From the NCBI GenBank assembly GCA_023427825.1, contig JAEZAI010000546.1, forward strand, positions 1 through 6,454: 6,454 nucleotides of DNA, given 5' to 3'. The notes beneath the pieces are model-generated. The model was not told the origin of the DNA, did not search any database, and saw only the letters and a program-made list of their open reading frames with translations. The stretch is from Actinomycetes bacterium (GTDB lineage: Bacteria > Actinomycetota > Acidimicrobiia > Acidimicrobiales > Microtrichaceae). Position numbers and translations under genes: made by a program. This document shows positions 1-5,732 of the stretch, piece after piece; the stretch's first letter is position 1, and each line of letters starts with the position of its first letter.

Positions 1-557
1 AGCTCGGCGCCCACGTGGTCGGTGTCGGCGCGGGCCGCCGAGCGGGTCCCGAGCAGCTCGCCGACGAGGACGGTGGCCCGTCCGTGCTCGAGGTCCGCCT
101 GCGGCAGCTCGCCGTGGTGCTCGAACGCCGACGCGCCGTCGCGCGTGCCTGCGGGCTGCGCCACCCACAGCTGGATGCCGTGCACCATGCCACCCGCCGG
201 CGTGCGGGACTCCTCCGCATGGGCGATGCCGTGGCCGGCGGTCATGAGGTTGAGCTGCCCGGGCCGGATCGACTGCTCTGATCCCAGGCTGTCGCGGTGC
301 AGGAGCTCGCCGGACAGCAGCCACGTCACCGTCTGCAGGCCGATGTGCGGGTGGGGACCGATGCCGCCCGGCCCGGTCGTGCCGGGCTCGGCGACGGTGT
401 CGGGCCCGATGTGGTCGGCGAAGCACCAGGCGCCGACGGTCCGTCGCTGGCGTCGGGGCCGGGCTCGCCGGACGGTGGCCGAGCCGACGCGGGCCTCGCG
501 GCTCGGCTCGATGTCGACATCGACGTCGGTCGCTGGGTCCGGATCCGTGGCGTCCAC
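1..557 (-). CDS. Pirin family protein (cupin), C-terminus cut by window edge
   Basis: Partial: 185 residues from a proposed GTG start; the frame stays open through base 1. It matches the N-terminal cupin half of actinobacterial pirins: a VRRA..RRQRRTVGAWCFADHIGP stretch (about residues 28-52), then GPHPHIGLQTVTWLLSGE (about 67-84), then LNLMTAGHGIAHAEES (about 102-117) and HGIQLWVA. The four metal ligands of pirins are present as H69, H71, H113 and E115, so an Fe(II)-binding active cupin is expected. Pirins include quercetinases, redox-sensing transcription cofactors and many proteins of unknown role; the substrate here cannot be told. The start is uncertain. No ATG lies upstream in frame, and GTG at 557-555 is the only reasonable start before the conserved region. 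A CAGACT hexamer ends 6 bases before it and no Shine-Dalgarno is visible. It is divergently transcribed from the DNA ligase gene. Family assignment is strong; function is open. Confidence 0.9.
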   Translation of the reverse strand, partial: MDATDPDPATDVDVDIEPSREARVGSATVRRARPRRQRRTVGAWCFADHIGPDTVAEPGTTGPGGIGPHPHIGLQTVTWLLSGELLHRDSLGSEQSIRPGQLNLMTAGHGIAHAEESRTPAGGMVHGIQLWVAQPAGTRDGASAFEHHGELPQADLEHGRATVLVGELLGTRSAARADTDHVGAE

Positions 558-563
558 GTCCCG

Positions 564-569
564 AGTCTG
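564..569 (-). promoter_or_regulatory. Possible -10 element for the pirin gene
   Basis: The minus strand reads CAGACT, close to the actinobacterial TAnnnT -10 pattern (one mismatch at the first position). It ends 6 bases before the proposed GTG start, the spacing expected for a leaderless transcript. No convincing -35 box is seen. The call rests mainly on the same spacing recurring at other genes in this window. Confidence 0.3.
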
Positions 570-648
570 CCCCGGTGTGACGGCGTGGAACCGGCCGTCC
601 CCTCGTGGCTCGGCGGCGGGACGTGCGGCCGCAGGTCGGTCCAGCGTG

Positions 649-657
649 TGGTGTGAT
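649..657 (+). promoter_or_regulatory. Possible extended -10 element for the DNA ligase gene
   Basis: TG, one base, then TGTGAT (four of six matches to TATAAT) forms an extended -10 motif. It ends 6 bases before the ATG at 664. That would put the transcription start at the A of the start codon, giving a leaderless mRNA. No recognisable -35 lies 16-19 bases upstream, which is tolerable for extended -10 promoters. The 106-base divergent region it sits in also contains a TGCGGCCGCA palindrome (624-633), for which I see no clear role. Confidence 0.35.
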
Positions 658-663
658 GCGGGG

Positions 664-2247
664 ATGCGCTTCGCAGAGGTCGCAGCCACCTCCGCGACGG
701 TGGCGGCCGTGGGCGCCCGCAACGGCAAGCGGGATGCTCTCGCCGAGCTGCTCCGCCGCGCCGGCTCCGAGGAGCTGCCGGCCGTCGTCGGGTTCCTCAC
801 CGGACAGCTGCGGCAGGGTCGGGTAGGGGTGGGGTGGCGAACGCTCGTCGCGGCCGCGGAGGCAGTGCCCGAGCCCGCGTCCGAGCCGACCCTCGAGGTG
901 CTCGACGTGGATCGGGCCTTCTCCGAGCTGGCGGTCCTCCAGGGACCCGGGTCCAACCTGGAACGTCGCCGGCTGGTCGGCGATCTGGTCACGCGGGCCA
1001 CCGCCACCGAGCGCGACCTGCTGTTCGGTCTCATCGGCGGGGAGCTGCGACAGGGCGCGCTGGCGGGCGTGATGGTGGACGCGGTGGCGGTCGCGGCCGC
1101 GGTGCCGGCGACCGCGGTGCGGCGGGCGTGCATGCTCGGCGGCCGGTTGGACGACGTCGCCGTGGCCGCGCTGTCCGGCGGGCGGGACGCCCTGACCGCG
1201 ATCCGCCTGGAGGTGGGCCGCCCGCTCCAGCCGATGCTGGCCTCGACCGCCACCTCCGTGGCCGCCGCCGTCGAGGAGCTGGGCGACGCGTCGGTCGAGT
1301 GGAAGCTGGACGGGATCCGCGTGCAGGCCCACAAGCGGGGCGACGCCGTCCGGGTCTGGAGCCGGAACCTCAACGACATCACGGCGCAGGTGCCGGCGGT
1401 GGTCGAGGCGGTCGCCGGGCTGGCCGCGCACCAGGTGGTGCTCGACGGCGAGGCGCTCGTGCTCGGACCCGGCGGGCGGCCCGCCGCGTTCCAGGACACG
1501 GCGAGCGGCCGGGCCGTGTCGGTCGAGGGCGGCGGTCCGGTGATCGGAGGCCTCCGTCCCTTCTGGTTCGACCTCCTCCACCTCGATGGGCGCGATCTGG
1601 TCGACGAGCCGCTGGCCGTCCGGCGGCTGGAGCTCGAACGCGTGGCAGCCGAGTGGGCGGTACCGGCCGTGGCGACGAGTGACGGGGCAGCCGGCGACGC
1701 CGCGCTCGCCCAGGCGCTCGCCGCCGGCCACGAGGGCGTGGTGGTGAAGTCGTCCCTGTCGCCGTACGAGGCGGGCCGGCGGGGCAAGGCGTGGCGCAAG
1801 GTGAAGCCGGTCCACACGCTCGACCTGGTCGTCCTGGCGGTGGAGTGGGGTCACGGCCGGCGTGCCGGGCTGCTGTCCAACCTCCACCTGGGCGCCCGGC
1901 GCGACGATGCGACAACGGAGACCGACGCCCGGCCGTACGTGATGGTCGGCAAGACGTTCAAGGGCATGACCGACGAGCTGCTGCGCTGGCAGACCGAGCA
2001 CTTCCGCGGGCTGGAGGTTTCCGACGACCAGGCTCGTGCGGCGTCGGACGACCCCGACCTCGGCCCGGGCGTGTTGGCCGTCCGCCCGGTGCAGGTGGTG
2101 GAGATCGCGGTCGACGGCATCCAGCGCTCCACCCGCTACGAGGGCGGCGTGGCGCTCCGCTTCGCGCGGGTGGTCCGCTACCGCGACGACAAGTCCGCGG
2201 ACGAGGCGGACACGATCGGCGTCGTGCGGTCGCTCGGCGCGAGCTGA
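664..2247 (+). CDS. ligB: ATP-dependent DNA ligase, LigB type
   Basis: A 527-residue enzyme that seals nicks in duplex DNA through a ligase-AMP intermediate. All nucleotidyltransferase motifs are visible: motif I EWKLDG with the adenylated lysine K214, motif Ia SRNLND (R234), motif III FWFDLLHLDG (300-309), motif IV EGVVVKS (E357-K362) and motif V WRKVK (K379, K381). The C-terminal OB-fold runs from about residue 410 and ends in the conserved LRFARVVRYRDDK region with RDDK at 507-510. The first roughly 200 residues are the helical DNA-binding domain. Length and order match mycobacterial LigB (about 507 residues) and archaeal replicative-type ligases. No polymerase, nuclease or Ku partner is fused or adjacent, so this is not a LigD end-joining enzyme; nick sealing in repair is the likely role. 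ATG 664 was chosen because MRFAEVAATS aligns with the family N-terminus. GTG 646 is an alternative, but the open frame further upstream is only the antisense of pirin. The symbol follows mycobacterial usage (E. coli ligB is unrelated, being NAD-dependent). Confidence 0.95.
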   Translation: MRFAEVAATSATVAAVGARNGKRDALAELLRRAGSEELPAVVGFLTGQLRQGRVGVGWRTLVAAAEAVPEPASEPTLEVLDVDRAFSELAVLQGPGSNLERRRLVGDLVTRATATERDLLFGLIGGELRQGALAGVMVDAVAVAAAVPATAVRRACMLGGRLDDVAVAALSGGRDALTAIRLEVGRPLQPMLASTATSVAAAVEELGDASVEWKLDGIRVQAHKRGDAVRVWSRNLNDITAQVPAVVEAVAGLAAHQVVLDGEALVLGPGGRPAAFQDTASGRAVSVEGGGPVIGGLRPFWFDLLHLDGRDLVDEPLAVRRLELERVAAEWAVPAVATSDGAAGDAALAQALAAGHEGVVVKSSLSPYEAGRRGKAWRKVKPVHTLDLVVLAVEWGHGRRAGLLSNLHLGARRDDATTETDARPYVMVGKTFKGMTDELLRWQTEHFRGLEVSDDQARAASDDPDLGPGVLAVRPVQVVEIAVDGIQRSTRYEGGVALRFARVVRYRDDKSADEADTIGVVRSLGAS

Positions 2248-2254
2248 CCGTGTG

Positions 2255-2263
2255 TGCTCCGAT
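2255..2263 (+). promoter_or_regulatory. Possible extended -10 element for the glycosidase gene
   Basis: TG, one base, then TCCGAT lies immediately after the ligase stop codon and ends 6 bases before the GTG at 2270. This mirrors the element ahead of the ligase (TG, one base, TGTGAT, 6 bases, ATG). If real, the glycosidase has its own leaderless transcript in addition to read-through from the ligase gene. The hexamer itself is weak and no -35 is seen. Confidence 0.25.
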
Positions 2264-2269
2264 GCCGGG

Positions 2270-3538
2270 GTGGACGACGACACGCAGCCATCCGGTCGCC
2301 ACGCCGACGCCCGGCGACCCCTTCCCGACGGCTTCCTGATCGGAGCCTCGACCAGCCCCCACCAGGTCGAGGGCGGGAACCTCGCGAGCGACTGGTGGCG
2401 GCTCGAGCACCGGCCCGGCTCGCCGTTGGAGCAGCCGAGCGGTGATGCGGCCGACAGCTACCACCGCTGGCGCGACGACCTGGAGATCGTGGCGGACCTC
2501 GGGCTCGACGCGTACCGCTTCGGGATCGAGTGGGCCCGGATCGAGCCGGCGGACGGCGAGGTGTCCAGGGCGCAGCTCGCGCACTACGGCCGGATGTTGA
2601 CGGCATGCCGCGAGCTCGGGATCGAACCCGTCGTCACGCTGCACCACTTCACGCTGCCGGCCTGGTTCGCCCGGGCGGGCGGCTGGACGGCGGACGGCGC
2701 GGGCGATCGCTTCTCGAGCCACGTGCGGAACGTGTTGCCGCTCCTGGCGGACGCGGACGTCCGCTGGGTGCTCACGATCAACGAGCCGAACATGGTGGCG
2801 GTGATGGCCACGGTGCGGCGGCTCATGTCCGGCGCGTCCGGTCCGGCCGAGGCGCTCGACGAGGCGTTCGCCGGACCGCTGCCCACGCCCGACGCCGCCA
2901 CCCGGGACGCGCTGGTGGACGCGCACCGCGCCGCCACGGACGTGCTCGTGCCGGCCCTGCCTGACGCGCTCGTCGGTTGGTCGGTGGCGGAGCACGCCGT
3001 GCAGGCGGTGCCTGGCGGTGAGGAGGCCGCAGCCGCGTACCGGGAGGCCCACGAGGAGTCCTTCCTGCGTCCGGCGCGCGACGACGGGTTCGTGGGAGTG
3101 CAGTCCTACACGCGCAACGTGTTCGGTCCGGACGGTGTGGTCCGCAACGACCCCGAGGACGAGCGCACGCTCATGGGGTGGGAGTACTACCCGGCGGCGC
3201 TGGGCGAGGCGGTGGCCCACGCCGCGTCGGTGGTCGGCGACGTCCCGGTGCTGGTCACGGAGAACGGGATCGCCACGGACGACGACGAGCGGAGGATCTC
3301 CTACACGCAGGCCGCGCTGCACGGCCTGCTGGACCTCGCAGCGCCGGCGCGGGGCGCTGCGGGCGTGGACGTCCTCGGGTACCTCCACTGGAGCCTGCTG
3401 GACAGCTACGAGTGGGGCACGTTCGGGCCCACGTTCGGACTCGTCGGCTGGGATCCGCAGACGTTCGACCGCACGCCCAAGCCGTCGGCGCGTTGGCTGG
3501 GCGATGTCGCGCGCTCCCGCGGCATCCCCGAGGGCTGA
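2270..3538 (+). CDS. Family 1 glycoside hydrolase (beta-glucosidase-like)
   Basis: A retaining beta-glycosidase, 422 residues from GTG 2270, predicted cytoplasmic because no signal peptide or membrane segment is present. The GH1 barrel hallmarks appear in order: SPHQVEGG (Q32), DAYRFGIEWARIEP, VTLHHFTLPAW (H125-H126), TINEPN with acid/base E172, VTENG with nucleophile E331, and HWSLLDSYEW (W374, E381, W382), which binds the glycone sugar. It likely hydrolyses small beta-glucosides or beta-galactosides; the exact sugar cannot be read from sequence. It is somewhat shorter than usual GH1 enzymes (about 440-480), with the loss mainly between the two catalytic glutamates. The usual N-Y-Y motif before the nucleophile reads Q278-S-Y280 here, keeping the important tyrosine. 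The start is uncertain: GTG 2252, four bases past the ligase stop, would add six residues; neither has a Shine-Dalgarno. ATG 2262 is in another frame. Close spacing allows co-transcription with the ligase, though no functional link is evident. Confidence 0.93.
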   Translation: MDDDTQPSGRHADARRPLPDGFLIGASTSPHQVEGGNLASDWWRLEHRPGSPLEQPSGDAADSYHRWRDDLEIVADLGLDAYRFGIEWARIEPADGEVSRAQLAHYGRMLTACRELGIEPVVTLHHFTLPAWFARAGGWTADGAGDRFSSHVRNVLPLLADADVRWVLTINEPNMVAVMATVRRLMSGASGPAEALDEAFAGPLPTPDAATRDALVDAHRAATDVLVPALPDALVGWSVAEHAVQAVPGGEEAAAAYREAHEESFLRPARDDGFVGVQSYTRNVFGPDGVVRNDPEDERTLMGWEYYPAALGEAVAHAASVVGDVPVLVTENGIATDDDERRISYTQAALHGLLDLAAPARGAAGVDVLGYLHWSLLDSYEWGTFGPTFGLVGWDPQTFDRTPKPSARWLGDVARSRGIPEG

Positions 3539-3554
3539 CCGCCTACGTTCTGCC

Positions 3555-3577
3555 GCGGCGACCGGGACGGTGGCCGC
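3555..3577 (+). terminator. Possible hairpin terminator after the glycosidase gene
   Basis: GCGGC, a G/G mismatch, ACC, a five-base loop, GGT, then GCCGC form a stem of eight pairs interrupted once. It begins 16 bases past the glycosidase stop. No T-tract follows. In DNA this GC-rich such stems arise by chance fairly often, so it may be an attenuating hairpin or nothing. The rest of the 73-base gap (3539-3611) holds only the ribosome binding site of the next gene. Confidence 0.3.
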
Positions 3578-3600
3578 CGCCGGGGGGCGGGCGAGCACGG

Positions 3601-3606
3601 GGGGAG
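3601..3606 (+). promoter_or_regulatory. Ribosome binding site of the quinone-oxidoreductase-like gene
   Basis: A G-rich GGGGAG with its GGAG core at 3603-3606 ends five bases before the ATG at 3612. This is the only clear Shine-Dalgarno in the window and fixes that start codon. It implies a transcript with a 5' leader, either read-through from the glycosidase or an unseen promoter. Confidence 0.65.
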
Positions 3607-3611
3607 CGCAG

Positions 3612-4682
3612 ATGGGCGATCCGACGACGACCGGCGACGGTTCGGTGACGGCCGAGGCCTGGGTCGCCCGGGAGCTGGGCGACCCCGTCAGGGTGCTCGA
3701 GCGCGACCTGGTCGAGGTGCCCGCGCCCGGTCCCAACGAGGCTCGGGTCGCCGTCGAGGCGTTCTGCCTGAACTTCAACGACATCGACGTGATCCGCGGT
3801 CGCTACCTGACGCTCCCGCTCGAGGCACCGTTCGTGCCCGGCATGGAGTCGGTGGGCGTGGTGGAGTGCGCAGGTCCCGGTGCCGAGCACCTGCTCGGGC
3901 TGCGCGTGGTGGGCATCCCGGTCCTGGCTCACGGCGGGTACGCGGCGCACGCCGTGATCGATGCGGCGACCGCGCTGGTCATCCCGTCGTGGATGTCGAG
4001 CGTGGACGGCGCCGCCATGCACTACCCGTTCCACCTGGGCTGGTTCGCGCTGCACGAGCGCGGCCGGCTCCGGGCGGGTGAGACGCTGCTCGTCCACGCG
4101 GCCGCGGGCGGCACCGGTTCCGGGGCGGTGCAGATCGGCAAGGCCCTGGGCGCCACCGTGATCGCGGTCGCCGGCGGTCCGGAGAAGACGGCGTTCTGCA
4201 GGGAGCTCGGCGCGGACCACGTGATCGACCACCGCAGCACCGACCTGTTCGAAGCGGTCGAGGACATCACCAACGGGCGCGGCGTGGACGTGGCGTTCGA
4301 CACGGTCGGCGGGGCGACCACCGTGGCGACCTTCCGCTGCATGGGGTTCGGTGGCCGGCACCTGGTGGTCGGCTTCAGCGAGGACATCCAGCTCGAGGAC
4401 GACGCCTACCTGACGCCGCGGCCGATCGCCTACGGCAACTTCGACCTGTGCGGCGTGTGCCTGGTGTACGTGAACGACCCCATGGGGACGCGCCGGCTGC
4501 TCGGGTTCAACTGGCCGTCGCGCGCCGAGGGCCAGGCCGCGCACGCCCACCTGCTGCACCTGCTGCGCACCGGCGTCATCCGTACGGTGGTGACCAGGCA
4601 GCTCGCCTTCGACGACGTCCCAAGCGGACTCGCCGCGATGGAGCGCCGCGAGACCACCGGCCGTCTCGTCGTTCGGATGTGA
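3612..4682 (+). CDS. NADPH:quinone oxidoreductase-like medium-chain dehydrogenase/reductase
   Basis: A 356-residue zinc-free member of the medium-chain dehydrogenase/reductase superfamily. The N-terminal GroES-like domain (about residues 12-125) carries the quinone reductase signature region FCLNFNDIDVIRGRY (51-65) and PFVPGMESVGVV (73-84). The Rossmann domain starts at about 155 with the nucleotide-binding loop AAAGGTGSGAVQIGKALGA (163-181), followed by RELGADHVIDH and VDVAFDTVGG. The catalytic and structural zinc cysteines of alcohol dehydrogenases are absent, so NAD(P)H-dependent reduction of quinones or of conjugated enones/acyl chains is expected. The loop reads GGTG where most relatives have GGVG. 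The C-terminus (RTVVTRQLAFDDVPSGLAAMERRETTGRLVV) is typical of the family and ends close to the stop, so the gene is intact. It lies 73 bases after the glycosidase and runs convergently to the questin oxidase-family gene. The family is very broad; the real substrate could be a crotonyl-type enoyl compound rather than a quinone. Confidence 0.88.
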   Translation: MGDPTTTGDGSVTAEAWVARELGDPVRVLERDLVEVPAPGPNEARVAVEAFCLNFNDIDVIRGRYLTLPLEAPFVPGMESVGVVECAGPGAEHLLGLRVVGIPVLAHGGYAAHAVIDAATALVIPSWMSSVDGAAMHYPFHLGWFALHERGRLRAGETLLVHAAAGGTGSGAVQIGKALGATVIAVAGGPEKTAFCRELGADHVIDHRSTDLFEAVEDITNGRGVDVAFDTVGGATTVATFRCMGFGGRHLVVGFSEDIQLEDDAYLTPRPIAYGNFDLCGVCLVYVNDPMGTRRLLGFNWPSRAEGQAAHAHLLHLLRTGVIRTVVTRQLAFDDVPSGLAAMERRETTGRLVVRM

Positions 4683-4692
4683 TCGGCGCCGG

Positions 4693-4710
4693 CGGCGGGC
4701 GGTCCCGCCG
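4693..4710. terminator. Hairpin between convergent genes, probable bidirectional terminator
   Basis: CGGCGGG, loop CGGT, CCCGCCG is a perfect seven-pair GC stem with a four-base loop. It lies in the 37-base gap between the stop codons of two convergent genes (4682 and 4720). There is no T-tract on either side, as is common for actinobacterial terminators. Position and perfect pairing support termination of both transcripts, but chance pairing in GC-rich DNA cannot be excluded. Confidence 0.5.
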
Positions 4711-4719
4711 AGCGGTCGG

Positions 4720-5628
4720 TCAGACGGTCGAGTTCTGACGCGCCGCCACCCAGTGCAGCAGCGGGTCTTCGGTCGCCGCCTCCTCCAGGCGCGCCGCGTA
4801 CGTCAGCTTGATCGTGTGCGGGTCGCCCGAGGCGATCGCCCGGCGAGCGAGCTCGTCCCATGCGGGCACGTCGGTGCTCCGCCGCCGGTCGAGCTCGTCG
4901 TCGCCGGGAGGGACGGTGGAACCGAAGCGGCCGGTGAGGCGGACGAGCGCCTGGGCGGTGCGGAGCCCGAGCTCGCGACGATCATCTGCGTCCAGGTACG
5001 GCGCCACGGCCCGGACCGCTCGAGTGCCGGTGACGAAGTGCAGCGTGCCGAAGTCACGAGGGTCGTCGTGCACCGAGGCGACCCACGCCGCCAGCTGGTC
5101 GAGCAGGTCCTCGTCGGCCCGGAGGTCGCGCAGCGCGTCGGCGTCGCCGTCCGCCACCCGGGCCATGACCTCCGCGTACGGTGCGTCACCGTGTCCGTCG
5201 GGTCCGGGGGCCGGAGGGGCGGCGTCCGTCTCCCAGTTGAGCAGCGCGTTGGCGACCTGCCCGGGGTGGTCCGCGTCGAGGGCCAGGTCGAGCCGGATGA
5301 CGGCATGGAAGAACTGCGCGCCGGGGTGACCGATCAGCCGCGGGAGCCGTTCCCTGACGACCGCTTCGGCGCCTCGGCGCCGGACCTCGGCCGAGAGCGG
5401 CTCGAGCTCGGCCGGCCGATCCCGAGCGATGAGGAAGTCGCCCGAGGTGGTGAGCCGGAACATCTCCTCCAGCTCGTCGTCGGTGGCGCCCAGCCGAGCC
5501 GCGGCGATCAGGCCCATGGCGAGGTGCGAGATGAAGCCGCCGCGTGCGACCGGCGACCAGTCCAGCTCGTGGTCGAGCAGCCGGTCGAGGGTCAGGAGGG
5601 GGGTGGTGGTGCTCGTCGTCGTGGTCAT
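4720..5628 (-). CDS. Questin oxidase family protein (AflY/DUF4243-like)
   Basis: A 302-residue soluble protein resembling the questin oxidase family. Fungal members (questin oxidase, AflY) carry out NADPH- and oxygen-dependent opening of anthraquinone or related rings; bacterial members are mostly uncharacterised. Visible family blocks, each with a conserved histidine, are GFISHLAMGLIAAARLGA (31-48, H35), FFHAVIRLDLALDA (106-119, H108), DFGTLHFVTGTRAVR (192-206, H197) and DPHTIKLTYAA (269-279, H271). Spaced histidines like these could bind a metal, but that is inference. No signal peptide or membrane segment is seen. ATG 5628 is chosen over an in-frame TTG at 5649, because a promoter with correct -35, -10 and 6-base spacing points to this ATG and no Shine-Dalgarno is present. 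The gene is divergent from thpR and convergent with the quinone-oxidoreductase-like gene. The SoxR-like operator in its promoter suggests induction by redox-active compounds. The family call comes from motif recall, not a search. Confidence 0.75.
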   Translation of the reverse strand: MTTTTSTTTPLLTLDRLLDHELDWSPVARGGFISHLAMGLIAAARLGATDDELEEMFRLTTSGDFLIARDRPAELEPLSAEVRRRGAEAVVRERLPRLIGHPGAQFFHAVIRLDLALDADHPGQVANALLNWETDAAPPAPGPDGHGDAPYAEVMARVADGDADALRDLRADEDLLDQLAAWVASVHDDPRDFGTLHFVTGTRAVRAVAPYLDADDRRELGLRTAQALVRLTGRFGSTVPPGDDELDRRRSTDVPAWDELARRAIASGDPHTIKLTYAARLEEAATEDPLLHWVAARQNSTV

Positions 5629-5634
5629 GGCACG

Positions 5635-5665
5635 ACCGTAAGAGTTCAAGTTCGCTTGAGGTCAA
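5635..5665 (-). promoter_or_regulatory. Promoter with 19-base spacer for the questin oxidase-family gene, leaderless
   Basis: On the minus strand TTGACC (5665-5660) serves as -35 and TACGGT (5640-5635) as -10, matching TTGACA and TAnnnT. The spacer is exactly 19 bases, longer than the optimal 17; overlong spacers are the hallmark of promoters activated by MerR-family proteins, which untwist the DNA. The -10 ends 6 bases before the ATG at 5628, so transcription should begin at or next to the start codon. This explains the missing ribosome binding site. Confidence 0.6.
5642..5663. promoter_or_regulatory. SoxR/MerR-type operator dyad
   Basis: An inverted repeat centred between 5652 and 5653: TTCAAG, TTCG, CTTGAG on the plus strand, with matching outer GA/TC pairs at 5642-5643 and 5662-5663. 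The inner arms TCAAG and CTTGA are perfect and four bases apart, the same arrangement as the SoxR box CCTCAAGTTAACTTGAGG. The dyad fills the 19-base spacer of the promoter, where MerR-family activators bind. It is a conspicuous low-GC island in otherwise GC-rich DNA. No MerR-family gene is in the window, so the regulator must be encoded elsewhere. Other MerR proteins besides SoxR use similar half-sites. Confidence 0.6.
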
Positions 5666-5694
5666 GGGTGGATGTCGGCCGTGCACGGGGGCTG

Positions 5695-5707
5695 CGCTCC
5701 CGGAGCG
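5695..5707. repeat. Short inverted repeat upstream of thpR
   Basis: CGCTCC, a central C, and GGAGCG form a perfect 13-base palindrome-like site, 26-38 bases upstream of the thpR start. If thpR is leaderless this covers its -35 region, a usual place for a repressor site. The arms are GC-rich and short, so chance is a real possibility. The rest of the 104-base divergent gap holds the operator and promoter of the minus-strand gene and nothing else I recognise. Confidence 0.25.
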
Positions 5708-5720
5708 GGCGCGGAGGCGG

Positions 5721-5726
5721 TTGACT
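5721..5726 (+). promoter_or_regulatory. Possible -10 element for thpR
   Basis: TTGACT, one mismatch from TAnnnT, ends 6 bases before the ATG at 5733, the leaderless geometry seen at other genes here. Its resemblance to a -35 consensus is probably misleading, because nothing like a -10 fits downstream before the start codon. A GGAGG at 5713-5717 lies 15 bases from the ATG, too far for an efficient Shine-Dalgarno. Confidence 0.3.
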
Positions 5727-5732
5727 GGCGCC

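Noticed and set aside
624..633. TGCGGCCGCA palindrome between the pirin and ligase genes
   Set aside because: Composed only of GC-rich steps common in this DNA; no second copy or spacing relation supports an operator.
22..663. Long N-terminal extension of the DNA ligase reading frame (214 extra codons)
   Set aside because: The extension reads the antisense of the pirin gene, whose conserved motifs are clear on the minus strand. The ligase family N-terminus begins at ATG 664.
834..1682. 282-codon open frame inside the ligase gene
   Set aside because: Low-complexity Arg/Gly/Ala product typical of an out-of-frame reading of GC-rich DNA, overlapping all ligase motifs.
2262..2339. Small ATG-started frame right after the ligase gene
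   Set aside because: Its product is 25 residues with no motif or ribosome binding site, and it overlaps the glycosidase N-terminus in another frame.
3544..3549. TACGTT as a -10 box for the quinone-oxidoreductase-like gene
   Set aside because: No -35-like sequence lies 16-19 bases upstream and the leader would run through a hairpin; too weak to call.
1958..3784. 608-codon open frame on the minus strand across the glycosidase gene
   Set aside because: It is an arginine- and histidine-rich shadow of GC-rich coding DNA, with no recognisable motif; the opposite strand carries an intact GH1 enzyme.
5629..5649. Upstream TTG start for the questin oxidase-family protein
   Set aside because: It lies inside the predicted promoter (-10 and spacer), so the codon would not be transcribed.
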